The translations under genes were made by a program, and so were the position numbers. Of a DNA stretch of 64,000 bases, positions 20,150-28,180 are shown one piece after another (the first letter of the stretch is position 1; each line of letters opens with the position of its first letter). A model generated the notes under the pieces. It searched no databases, was not told where the DNA came from, and was given only the letters and a program-made list of their open reading frames with translations. The stretch covers positions 186,001 through 250,000 of the forward strand of contig CAVXLC010000001.1 in the NCBI GenBank assembly GCA_963762545.1, read 5' to 3'. This stretch comes from JABFSM01 sp963762545. Its GTDB lineage: Bacteria > Gemmatimonadota > Gemmatimonadetes > Gemmatimonadales > GWC2-71-9.

Positions 20150-20245
20150 GCATCGCGCATGAGGGTCGGTGGCATTCTTGACTCCCGCTTGACCGCCTCC
20201 TGGGAGACTGAAGAGTTCGTTACTCCCACTCTCAGGAGGTACGTT

Positions 20246-21082
20246 ATGATGGCGAAGGCATGGTCTCGCCGCGCCGGAGTTCTCGCGCTGGCAATTGTCC
20301 TCGGGAGCGGCCCGCTCCCGGCACAGCAGTACTGGCTCGACCCCGCCGGCGGGACCGTGGTCCGCGCCGATTTCCTCAAACCCTTCTTCAAGGAGGAAGG
20401 CTATCAGTTTCTGAGCGGCGCCGTCTTTTTCTCGGGGAGCGGGCCGGTCGGGAAGATCATGCGGGTCGAGGCGGATGTGCCCCTGGTCCGCGCCGGCTTC
20501 GCCGTCGGAACCCTGCCGGCCGAATCATCGCTGCGTCTGGGGAACCCCTACGCCGGCGTGCGGATCCACCGCGAGGGTCGCCCGCTATCCGGTTACATCG
20601 GTCTGCGTCTCCCGCTGGTGAGTGATCTGTCGACCTCCGCCGCCGAGGGCGCCATGGGCGTCGGCGCGCTCTCCGATCCCGACCGGCTCGAAGCCTTCCT
20701 CCCAAACGTTCTCACCGTGCGTGCCGGGGCGGAGCTCCGCTCGGTGTCCCCCGGAGGGATGCTCATCGGGGCGAAGATCGGCCCGTCGCTCCTCGTGCCC
20801 ACGAAGGGCGACGGCGTTGACCCAGAGCTATTCGCGGACTACGGCGTGCAGGGTGGTTATGAGGGCGCGGCGGTCCGGGCCACGGTCGGGATCACCGGGC
20901 GCCTGCTTGCGACGGAGAGCGACCTCAACTTCAGTGAGCGCACCGAGCATGTGATCACCGGAATGGTCGAGCTCCGGCGCGGCCAGGTCCGGCCGAGCGT
21001 TCTGATCCGGGTGCCGCTGGATCAATCGGTTCGGAGAACCCTCAGGGCAACGGTTGGATTTGGTCTGGCGATTGCACTCTGA
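20246..21082 (+). CDS. Secreted protein of unknown function, probable outer-membrane barrel
   Basis: 278 residues from the ATG at 20246, with a very good ribosome-binding site (aggaggt, 20234-20240). Sec signal peptide to about residue 27 (PLPAQ). The mature chain is Gly-rich with alternating hydrophobic strands (SGAVFFSGSG, GYIGLRLPLV, TVGITGRLL, GMVELRRGQVRPSVLIRVPL) and ends VGFGLAIAL, consistent with a transmembrane beta-barrel. No named family is recognised. A broken copy lies immediately upstream. It is convergent with ada; a weak hairpin (gggcagg / cctggccc) lies in the gap. Confidence 0.7.
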   Translation: MMAKAWSRRAGVLALAIVLGSGPLPAQQYWLDPAGGTVVRADFLKPFFKEEGYQFLSGAVFFSGSGPVGKIMRVEADVPLVRAGFAVGTLPAESSLRLGNPYAGVRIHREGRPLSGYIGLRLPLVSDLSTSAAEGAMGVGALSDPDRLEAFLPNVLTVRAGAELRSVSPGGMLIGAKIGPSLLVPTKGDGVDPELFADYGVQGGYEGAAVRATVGITGRLLATESDLNFSERTEHVITGMVELRRGQVRPSVLIRVPLDQSVRRTLRATVGFGLAIAL

Positions 21083-21144
21083 CGTCCCGAGGCCGGAAGG
21101 GCCGGGCAGGGTTTCGCCTGGCCCCTCCAGTCTGGGACCTACAC

Positions 21145-22266
21145 TCAGAGCGCCAGCGATAGGCCGGCCGCCTTGAGCTCCAGATCGAGGAGGAACTGCT
21201 TCCGCCAGAGGCCCCCGCCGTAGCCCCGAAGCTGCCCGTTCTTCTGAATGACCCGGTGGCACGGCACCACGATGGGAATCCGGTTGCGCCCGTTGGCGAG
21301 CCCGACCGCGCGCTGGGCGGTGGGCTTCCCGATTCTGGTGGCCAGCTCCTCGTAGGAAATCGTCTCGCCGAAGGGAATGTTGAGGAGCTCCTTCCAGACC
21401 TTCTCCTGGAACTCGGTGCCTTTGAGGTCGAGCGGCACGTCGAACCGGTGCCGCTCGCCGGCAAAGTACTCGTCGAGCTCCCGGCCGATGCGATCGATGT
21501 GCTCGTTCCGCCCCGGGACCACCGGCCGGCCGTAGAATCGCATCAGGTCGGCGGCCTGCTTGGGCAGCTTTTCGCGGTCGGCGTACTCCAGCATGCAGAG
21601 TCCGTCTTCGGTTGCGGCGGCGAGCAGCGGACCCAGCGGGCTCGGGATCAGGGTGGCCAGAATCGGCGCGGTGTCCCGCGTCTCTCCCGGATTTTTGCCG
21701 AACAGCCGTTTGAAGGCGTCCCGAAACCCGCTGTCCGATTCGAAGCCGCTGTCGAATCCGGTGGGGGTGACCGGGTTTCCCTGTTGCAGGCGGTCCAGCG
21801 CAAGCCCAAGGCGCCTGGCCCGGGCGTAGGCGTGGAGGGTCATGCCGAATCTCCCGATGAAGTAGCGCCGAGCGGTGGCCGGCACGATGCCCATCTTGAC
21901 GAGCTTCGCGTCGGTGAGCCGTTTGGCCGGCTCGGCGTCGAGAGCCTCCATGATCCGGCGCACCCAGCGCGGGTGCTCGCCGGCCCGCTCCAGCGGCTTG
22001 CAGCGCAGGCAGGGCCGGTAGCCGGCCGCGCTGGCGTCGCTCGCGGTGGCGAAGAACTCGCGGTTCTCCCGCAGGGCCTGCTTCGAGGGGCAGGTGGGCC
22101 GGCAGAAGATCCCGGTGGTCCTCACCCCGACCAGGAACAGCCCCTCGTAGGAGGCGTCTCGCTCGTCCACCGCCCGGTGCAGCTCGGCCGGGCCGTGCAG
22201 GAGCGCGCGGGGGCGGTAGGGGGCCGTAGAGGTCTTCGGGTGCATCGGGTTCACGGTGGCAATCAT
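21145..22266 (-). CDS. ada: Ada: bifunctional methyl-DNA repair protein and AraC-type regulator
   Basis: 373 residues from ATG 22266 (a TTG three codons upstream is possible). The N-terminal zinc domain has its four Cys at about 55, 59, 86 and 89 (GIFCRPTCPSK, RPCLRCK). An AraC-like helix-turn-helix follows (about 100-185). The C-terminal O6-alkylguanine transferase domain carries IVVPCHRVI with the acceptor Cys at about 336. In the known system Cys of the zinc domain accepts a methyl from phosphotriesters and turns the protein into an activator of alkylation repair. All domains appear intact. It is divergent from the symporter gene, with an octamer array between them. Confidence 0.93.
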   Translation of the reverse strand: MIATVNPMHPKTSTAPYRPRALLHGPAELHRAVDERDASYEGLFLVGVRTTGIFCRPTCPSKQALRENREFFATASDASAAGYRPCLRCKPLERAGEHPRWVRRIMEALDAEPAKRLTDAKLVKMGIVPATARRYFIGRFGMTLHAYARARRLGLALDRLQQGNPVTPTGFDSGFESDSGFRDAFKRLFGKNPGETRDTAPILATLIPSPLGPLLAAATEDGLCMLEYADREKLPKQAADLMRFYGRPVVPGRNEHIDRIGRELDEYFAGERHRFDVPLDLKGTEFQEKVWKELLNIPFGETISYEELATRIGKPTAQRAVGLANGRNRIPIVVPCHRVIQKNGQLRGYGGGLWRKQFLLDLELKAAGLSLAL

Positions 22267-22380
22267 GGGCGACAATGTAGGATTTTGCCAGTGCGCCGGC
22301 CACCGGGAAATGTACGTCCAATTCCGGGGTTGGCTCTGGCTCCCGATCCCCTCCCGGCCTTAGCTTGGATCTTCCGCGTC

Positions 22381-22436
22381 TGCGTCTTTGCGTCTTTGCG
22401 TCTTTGCGTCTTTGCGTCTTTGCGTCTTTGCGTCTT
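22381..22436. repeat. 8-bp tandem repeat (TGCGTCTT)x7
   Basis: Seven exact copies of tgcgtctt, ending in a partial tgct, in the divergent gap between ada (minus, start 22266) and the symporter gene (plus, start 22472). It differs by one base from the array at 6881. Confidence 0.95.
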
Positions 22437-22471
22437 TGCTCCATGAGCGCCTTTCCGCCCCGAGGCCCCGC

Positions 22472-24244
22472 ATGCATCTCGTGCCGCTGGACTGGAGCAT
22501 CATCGCGCTGAGCATCGTCATCTCGTTCCTGCCGGCGATCTTCTTCGCCAAGCGGGCCGGGTCGAGCACCGCCGAATTCTTCACCTCGGGGCGCGCGGCA
22601 CCGTGGTGGCTGGTCGGCATCTCCATGGTCGCGACCACGTTCAGCACCGATACCCCGAACCTGGTCACCAACATGGTGCGGGAGCGCGGGGTGGCGGAGA
22701 ACTGGCTCTGGTGGGCCTTCCTGCTGACCGGCATGATGACGGTGTTCTTCTACGCCAGGATGTGGCGGCGCTCCCGGGTGCTCACCGACCTCGAGTTCTA
22801 CGAAATCCGTTACTCCGGACCGGCCGCGACCTTTCTCCGCGGCTTCCGCGCCGTCTACCTGGGGCTCTTCTTCAACTGCGTGATCATGGGGACGGTAAAC
22901 CTGGCCGCGGCGAAGATCGCCAACATCGTGCTGGGCTGGCCCATGGAGCGGACCCTGCTGGTGTGCTCCGTCATCACCATCTTCTTCGCCTCGGTGTCGG
23001 GCCTCTGGGGCGTGCTGGTGACCGACTCGATCCAGTTCCTGATCACCATGTCGGGTGCGTTCGCGGTGGCCTACTTCGCGCTCAGGCAGCCCGAAGTCGG
23101 CGGGTTGCACGGGCTCTTCGGGAAGATCGATCCCGCGACCCTCAACCTGCTGCCCGATTTCGGCAACTGGTCGGTGGCCCTGTCGGTCTTCATCATTCCG
23201 CTCACGGTCCAGTGGTGGTCGGTCTGGTATCCCGGCGCGGAGCCGGGCGGGGGGAGCTACATCGCGCAGCGGATGCTCGCCTCGCGAACCGAGAAGGACG
23301 CGGTGGTCGGCACCATGCTGTTCAACATCATGCACTACGCCCTGCGCCCCTGGCCCTGGATCATCGTGGCGCTCTGCTCCACCCTGGTCTTTCCCCAGCT
23401 GTCCGACATCGCCCGCACCTTTCCCTACCTCGAGCCGAAGCTGATCGGGCACGATATCGCGTATCCCGCGATGCTCCGGTTCCTGCCCGCCGGGTTCCTG
23501 GGCTTCGTGATCGCGGGCATGCTGGCGGCGTATCGCTCGACCATCGAGACCCACCTCAATTGGGGCACCTCGTACCTGGTGCATGATTTCTACCGGCGCT
23601 TCCTCAAGCGGAACGGCACCGAGAAGCATTACGTGCTCGCCGGCCGCATCACCACCGCGCTGCTGATGATCTCGGCGGCACTGCTCACCTTCACGCTCGA
23701 TACCGCCAAGGAAGCCTTCGACCTCATCCTGTCGATCGGCGCCGGTACCGGGCTCATCTACCTGCTGCGCTGGTTCTGGTGGCGGGTGAACGCCTGGAGC
23801 GAAATCGCCGCGATGACCAGCTCGTTCGTCATGGCGCTGGCGTTCTTCATCGCCGGCAAACAGGGACATCAGGTCCCGTCCCATATCGCGCTGATCGCCA
23901 CCGTCGCCACCACCACCGTGGTCTGGGTGCTGGCCGCGTTTCTGGCGCCGGGCACCGACCGCGACACCCTGGTGCGCTTCTGCCGGCTGGTGCGGCCCGC
24001 CGGTCCGGGGTGGGCCCGGCTTCGCGCGGAGTCGGGGGTGGAGGCATCGCCCGACAGCCTGCCCATGGCCATGCTGGGCTGGATGGTGGGGTGCCTCTTC
24101 GTCTACTCGGCGTTGTTCGGCACGGGCAGTTTCCTCTACGGCAGAACCGGGCAGGGGCTGATGTGGCTGACGGCGTTCGTGCTGAGCGGAGCGACCCTGC
24201 TCAAGCTGGTGCCGCGCATGTGGTCCGCCTCCACCGTTTCGTGA
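22472..24244 (+). CDS. Sodium:solute symporter (SSS family)
   Basis: 590-residue membrane protein with about 13-14 helices. Upstream in-frame codons come from the octamer repeat, so the ATG at 22472 (MHLVPLDWSII) is preferred. The pattern AEFFTSGRAAPWWLVGISMVATTFS near the second helix is the SSS-family signature region that precedes the sodium site. It would import a solute, perhaps a sugar, with Na+. The nucleotidyltransferase and kinase genes that follow at close spacing suggest that the imported compound is a sugar entering salvage. Confidence 0.87.
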   Translation: MHLVPLDWSIIALSIVISFLPAIFFAKRAGSSTAEFFTSGRAAPWWLVGISMVATTFSTDTPNLVTNMVRERGVAENWLWWAFLLTGMMTVFFYARMWRRSRVLTDLEFYEIRYSGPAATFLRGFRAVYLGLFFNCVIMGTVNLAAAKIANIVLGWPMERTLLVCSVITIFFASVSGLWGVLVTDSIQFLITMSGAFAVAYFALRQPEVGGLHGLFGKIDPATLNLLPDFGNWSVALSVFIIPLTVQWWSVWYPGAEPGGGSYIAQRMLASRTEKDAVVGTMLFNIMHYALRPWPWIIVALCSTLVFPQLSDIARTFPYLEPKLIGHDIAYPAMLRFLPAGFLGFVIAGMLAAYRSTIETHLNWGTSYLVHDFYRRFLKRNGTEKHYVLAGRITTALLMISAALLTFTLDTAKEAFDLILSIGAGTGLIYLLRWFWWRVNAWSEIAAMTSSFVMALAFFIAGKQGHQVPSHIALIATVATTTVVWVLAAFLAPGTDRDTLVRFCRLVRPAGPGWARLRAESGVEASPDSLPMAMLGWMVGCLFVYSALFGTGSFLYGRTGQGLMWLTAFVLSGATLLKLVPRMWSASTVS

Positions 24245-24281
24245 CCAGCCCGCTCCCCGGACCGCGCGACGGAGCCAGCCG

Positions 24282-25121
24282 GTGACTGGCAAGGCCGTCG
24301 TCCTGGCCCGGGGGCTCGGGACCCGCATGCGCCGGCCCGACGCTGGCGTATCCCTCGATGGGGACCAGCAGACCGCCGCCGATCGGGGCCTCAAGGCAAT
24401 GATCCCCGTGGGGCGCCCCTTCCTGGACTACGTGCTGAGCGGCCTGGCCGACGCGGGACTCCGGGAGGTGTGCCTGGTGATCGGACCGGAGCACGGCGCC
24501 ATCCGGGAACACTACGGGAAGGGCCTGACCCGCCTCGCGCTTTCCTATGCGATCCAGGAGCAGCCACTGGGCACGGCGGACGCCGTGCTCGCCGCGGAGG
24601 CGTTTGCCGGGGACGACTCGGTTCTGGTCCTCAATTCGGACAATCTGTACCCGGTGACCGCCCTCCGGAGCCTCGCGACCTTGCGCCCCGGCGTCTCCGG
24701 GCCCGCGGGCGCGGCGCCCGCCGCCGGCCTCGTCGGTTTCCGTCAGACCTCGCTGCTCGCCGGCGGGAACATTCCCCTTGAACGCATCCGGGCTTTCGCC
24801 CTGATTTCCGTGCGGCCGGACGGAACCCTGGCCCGGATCGTCGAAAAGCCCGCGGAGCAGGAGAGCCGGACGTTCGGGCCGGATCCGCTGGTGAGCATGA
24901 ACCTCTGGCTGCTGCCCCCGCCTATCTACGCCGCGTGCCGGGCCATCCGGCCTTCACCGCGCGGAGAGCTGGAGCTCCAGGACGCGGTGCGCTACGCGAT
25001 GGAGCAGCTGGGGGTGCGGTTTCAGGTGATCGAATCGGATGAGACTGTGCTCGATCTCTCGAGCCGGAGAGACATTTCCGCCGTGGCCGGCCGGCTGGCC
25101 GGCGTGGAGGTGCGGCTCTGA
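24282..25121 (+). CDS. Sugar-phosphate nucleotidyltransferase
   Basis: 279 residues from a GTG at 24282. The N-terminal nucleotide loop VVLARGLGTRMRRP corresponds to the usual LAAGxGTRM(R)P of NTP-transferases. The conserved lysine region is KAMIPVGRPFLDYVL, the sugar/metal site SDNLYPV (about 126), and VEKPAEQ further on. It would couple a sugar-1-phosphate to a nucleotide. Its stop overlaps the start of the kinase gene (CTGA), pointing to coupled translation and sequential action: kinase makes the sugar-1-phosphate, this enzyme activates it. Confidence 0.83.
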   Translation: MTGKAVVLARGLGTRMRRPDAGVSLDGDQQTAADRGLKAMIPVGRPFLDYVLSGLADAGLREVCLVIGPEHGAIREHYGKGLTRLALSYAIQEQPLGTADAVLAAEAFAGDDSVLVLNSDNLYPVTALRSLATLRPGVSGPAGAAPAAGLVGFRQTSLLAGGNIPLERIRAFALISVRPDGTLARIVEKPAEQESRTFGPDPLVSMNLWLLPPPIYAACRAIRPSPRGELELQDAVRYAMEQLGVRFQVIESDETVLDLSSRRDISAVAGRLAGVEVRL

Positions 25122-26329
25122 CGCTCCGTCGCTACTGGGTCCCCGGCCGGATCGAGTTCCTCGGAAAGCACACCGATTATGCCGGCGGGCGGAGCCTGAT
25201 CTGCGCCACCGAGCAGCGAATCTCGGTCGCTGCGCGCCCGCTCGATGCATCGGTGCTGCGGATCACCGACGAGACGGGAGGCCTCCAGGGCGAGCTCCCG
25301 CTGCGCGCCGACCTTCCGCTGCCCAAGGGGGAATGGACTGCCTACCCTGCCACCGTGATACGGCGTCTGTCGCGGGACTTCGGACCCCTGTACGTCGGCC
25401 TCGATTTCAGCTTTCACAGCAACCTGCCCCGGGACGCGGGGCTCTCGAGCTCCAGCGCCCTGGTCACCGCGGTAGCACTGGCACTGGCCGACGCCAACGG
25501 CCTGCCGGACACCCCGGGCTGGCGCGCCGCCCTGCCGACCCGCGAGGCGGTCGCCGGATACCTGGGCGCGGTGGAGAACGGCCGGGCCTTCGGGCGATTT
25601 CCGGACGACGGTGGCGTGGGCACCCAGGGAGGCAGCCAGGATCACACCGCCATTCTCTGTTCTCGACCGGGGATGCTGATGCAGTACGGGTTCGATCCGG
25701 TGCGCTTCGAGCGCGCGGTGCCCTTTCCCCCGGGGCATGCGCTGGTCGTGGCGGTGAGCGGCATCACCGCGGCCAAGACCCGCGAGGCGATGGCGCTCTA
25801 CAACGGGCTCGCCGAGACGGCGGCGGAGCTGCTCCGGATCTGGCACGAGCGGAACGGCGGACCGGCCCGGACCCTGTACGCGGCCATCACCGCGCGTCGG
25901 GGCTCGGCCCTCACCCTGCGCGGCTGGCTCGCCGGGCATCCGCGCCAGCGGCAGCTCGAGGCCCGGCTCGATCAGTTCGTGGCCGAGTGCGAGGAGATCA
26001 TACCGGCGGTCGCGGACCTGCTGGGCAAAGGCGCGGTGGCCGGGTTAGGGGAGCTGGTCGATCGTTCCCAGCGGGGTGCGGAAGAGGGGCTGGGGAACCA
26101 GGTGCCGGAAACCGTGCACCTGCAGCGGAGCGCCCGAATGCTCGGCGCCACCGCCGCCTCGGCGTTCGGAGCAGGGTTCGGGGGGAGCGTGTGGGCGCTG
26201 GTGCCGGATCCGAGGCTGGAGGAGTTTACCCAGGCCTGGTCGGCCGACTATCTCGGACGGTTCCCCGCGCTGCAGGGCCGGGCCCAGTTCCTCACGACGC
26301 GGGCCGGGGTCCCGGCGGGACTGTTGTAG
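25118..26329 (+). CDS. Galactokinase-type GHMP sugar kinase
   Basis: The frame carries all three GHMP motifs: the sugar-binding GRIEFLGKHTDYAGG (about residues 10-24; GR-x-N-L-I-G-E-H-T-D-Y in classic galactokinase), the ATP loop LPRDAGLSSSSALV, and GAGFGGSVWAL near the C-terminus. The first ATG-like codon would lose the galactokinase signature. The only start that keeps it is CTG at 25118, overlapping the upstream TGA as CTGA. Length would be about 403 residues. The sugar (galactose, another hexose or a heptose) is open; the Asn-to-Glu change in the signature hints at a non-galactose substrate. Confidence 0.82.
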   Translation: MTLRRYWVPGRIEFLGKHTDYAGGRSLICATEQRISVAARPLDASVLRITDETGGLQGELPLRADLPLPKGEWTAYPATVIRRLSRDFGPLYVGLDFSFHSNLPRDAGLSSSSALVTAVALALADANGLPDTPGWRAALPTREAVAGYLGAVENGRAFGRFPDDGGVGTQGGSQDHTAILCSRPGMLMQYGFDPVRFERAVPFPPGHALVVAVSGITAAKTREAMALYNGLAETAAELLRIWHERNGGPARTLYAAITARRGSALTLRGWLAGHPRQRQLEARLDQFVAECEEIIPAVADLLGKGAVAGLGELVDRSQRGAEEGLGNQVPETVHLQRSARMLGATAASAFGAGFGGSVWALVPDPRLEEFTQAWSADYLGRFPALQGRAQFLTTRAGVPAGLL

Positions 26330-26341
26330 CCACCTGACCGG

Positions 26342-26360
26342 GTGACCACGCCTTGGTCAC
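26342..26360. terminator. Hairpin between convergent genes
   Basis: gtgacca / tggtcac forms a 7-bp perfect stem with a 5-base loop (cgcct) between the kinase gene (ends 26329) and the minus-strand gene ending at 26357. It has no clear U tract, so it may act as a weak terminator. Confidence 0.35.
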
Positions 26361-27235
26361 ACCTCGCACAACGCCACCGCCTCCTTCAACGACGTCAGCG
26401 GATCCCGGCTGGGCACGAATTCGTGCGCCAGGTATCCCTGGTATCCGGTATCCGCGATCGCCGTGCATACCGCCCGCCAGTTGAGCTCCTGGGCATCGTC
26501 GAGCTCGTGGCGCCCCGGGACGCCCCCGGTATGGAAGTGGCCGAGGTGGGCGATGTGGTCCCGGATGGTGCGGATGATGTCTCCCTCCATGATCTGCATG
26601 TGGTAGACGTCATAGAGCAGCTTGACCCGCGGTGATCCGACCCCCTCCATGACCCTGACCCCGAAGGCGCAGTGGTCCCCCATGTAGTCCTTGTGGTCGA
26701 CCTTGCTGTTGAGCAGCTCGACGCACACGGTCACGCCGTGCCGCTCCGCCGAGGCGGCGATCCGCTTGAGCCCGGCAATGCAGTTGGCGGCGCCCTCCTC
26801 GTCGCTCCGGCCCTTCCGGTTTCCGAACATCGCGATCACGTTCGGAACCCCCGCCGCCGCCGCCATGGGAATGGTGCGTTCCAGCTCGTCCACCAGCATG
26901 TCGTGTTTGGTGGGATCGTTGAAGCCGGTGGCCAGGAAATCGGCGCGCTTGGTGGGATAGCCCATCGAGCAGACCAGCCCCGCATCCTTCACGACCGGCC
27001 ACTCCTCGGGCTGGAGCAGGTCCACCGCCGCCAGCCCGATGTCCTTGGCCGCCTTCGCGAAGTCCGGCAGCGGGATCTTCGAGTAGGGCCAGTACGACAC
27101 CGACTGCTTGAGCCGGCCCGGCCCGGGCGACGGCTGGACCGCCGTGCTGCCGGGCCGAGTCCGGGTGCCGCCGAGCGTTCCGGCCAGCGCTCCGGCGGCA
27201 CCGAGGACGGTGCCCACCGCCTGCCGCCGATTCAT
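26357..27235 (-). CDS. Tat-exported hydroxypyruvate isomerase-like TIM-barrel protein
   Basis: 292 residues from ATG 27235 (another ATG is at 27244). A twin-arginine start (MNRRQAVGTVLG) precedes an AP-endonuclease-2/xylose-isomerase TIM barrel with CVELLNSKVDHKDYMGDH, LLYDVYHMQIMEGD, HFHTGGVPGRHE and YLAHEFVPS, resembling the metal- and substrate-binding Glu, Asp, His and Glu set of hydroxypyruvate isomerase. It is the last gene of a minus-strand group with a second TIM-barrel protein, a GMC oxidoreductase and its subunit 3. Sugar isomerase/epimerase-like proteins in such clusters often process oxidised sugars or glycosides. Confidence 0.82.
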   Translation of the reverse strand: MNRRQAVGTVLGAAGALAGTLGGTRTRPGSTAVQPSPGPGRLKQSVSYWPYSKIPLPDFAKAAKDIGLAAVDLLQPEEWPVVKDAGLVCSMGYPTKRADFLATGFNDPTKHDMLVDELERTIPMAAAAGVPNVIAMFGNRKGRSDEEGAANCIAGLKRIAASAERHGVTVCVELLNSKVDHKDYMGDHCAFGVRVMEGVGSPRVKLLYDVYHMQIMEGDIIRTIRDHIAHLGHFHTGGVPGRHELDDAQELNWRAVCTAIADTGYQGYLAHEFVPSRDPLTSLKEAVALCEV

Positions 27236-27286
27236 CGACTCCATCAGGGCCCCCGCATCATCTGTGACGTCCGTGACAGCTCCAGC

Positions 27287-28180
27287 TCAGTACCGGAGGG
27301 ACCGCAGATAGTCGTAACTCGCCTTGGCGCTGTCGAACGGAGATCCCGGCACGTCGTCCTGCTCGTAGAAGTAGTGCCGGATCCCCGCCTGGCCGGCCTT
27401 CCGGAAGATCCGCTTGAAGTCGATCGTGCCCTTGCCGACCTCGGTGAAGAAACGGCGCGGCGTCGCGTCCATGTCCTTCACGTGCACCAGGGGAAACCGC
27501 CCCGGCCACCGGGCGAAATACGCCAGCGGATCCTGGCCGCCCTTGGTGATCCAGTAGAGGTCCATCTCGAACTGGACCAGCGTGGGATCGGCCTCCTGCA
27601 GCAGCAGGTCATAGGGGAGCTGCCCCTCCAGCGGAACGAACTCGACATCGTGATTGTGATACGCGAATTGAATCCCCTTGGCGCGGGCCGCTTCACCGGC
27701 CTTGTTGAACAGGGCGGCGATCCGCTTCCAGTCGTCCGCGGTCCGGCGCTCTTCCGCCGGGATGGAGGCCACCACGATGTAGCGCTGGCCCACCACGGCC
27801 GCCTGATCGAGGGTCCGGTCCCAGTCGGTCCGCAGGTTCTGAACGCCCACGTGGCTCGATGGCGCCCGGAGCCCATGACGGTCGAGGATCTTGCGGAGGG
27901 ATTGCGCGGTCCCCTCCGGATAGCCGGCGAACTCCACTTCCCGATACCCGATCGCCGCCAGCTTGGCGAGGGTGCCCTCGACGTCCTTGGCGAAGTCCCG
28001 CCGCACCGTGTAGAGCTGGATGCCGATCTTGCCCAGTTTCGTGACGCGGTCAAACCGCCAGCGCTCGAGTGCGCCAGCCCTCGTGGCAAGGACGGCGGCC
28101 CCCAGGCCGCTCAGGAACTCCCGCCGGCCGGGGCGGTTTCCCTCACCCCGCAATCCTGAATCCTGACTCCTAGAGCTCAT
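27287..28180 (-). CDS. Tat-exported sugar phosphate isomerase/epimerase-like protein
   Basis: 297 residues. A twin-arginine signal (GRREFLSGLGAAVLATRAGA, about 19-38) is followed by a TIM barrel of the AP_endonuc_2 family: IGIQLYTVRRD, GYREVEFAGY, FAYHNHDVEFVP (His/Asp/Glu metal region), QFEMDLYWITKGG, and VHVKDMDATP. Family members isomerise or epimerise sugars or cleave oxidised glycosides; the specific reaction is not known. Its ATG overlaps the end of the GMC oxidoreductase by 11 bases, so the two are tightly coupled. Confidence 0.84.
   Translation of the reverse strand: MSSRSQDSGLRGEGNRPGRREFLSGLGAAVLATRAGALERWRFDRVTKLGKIGIQLYTVRRDFAKDVEGTLAKLAAIGYREVEFAGYPEGTAQSLRKILDRHGLRAPSSHVGVQNLRTDWDRTLDQAAVVGQRYIVVASIPAEERRTADDWKRIAALFNKAGEAARAKGIQFAYHNHDVEFVPLEGQLPYDLLLQEADPTLVQFEMDLYWITKGGQDPLAYFARWPGRFPLVHVKDMDATPRRFFTEVGKGTIDFKRIFRKAGQAGIRHYFYEQDDVPGSPFDSAKASYDYLRSLRY

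Noticed and set aside
21092..21130. Terminator between the secreted-protein gene and ada
   Set aside because: Only a bulged 7-bp stem (gggcagg / cctggccc) without a U tract; too weak to list as a feature.
20828..24394. A 1188-codon minus-strand frame across ada and the symporter
   Set aside because: It crosses two well-supported genes and the octamer array and has no recognisable domain; antisense shadow.
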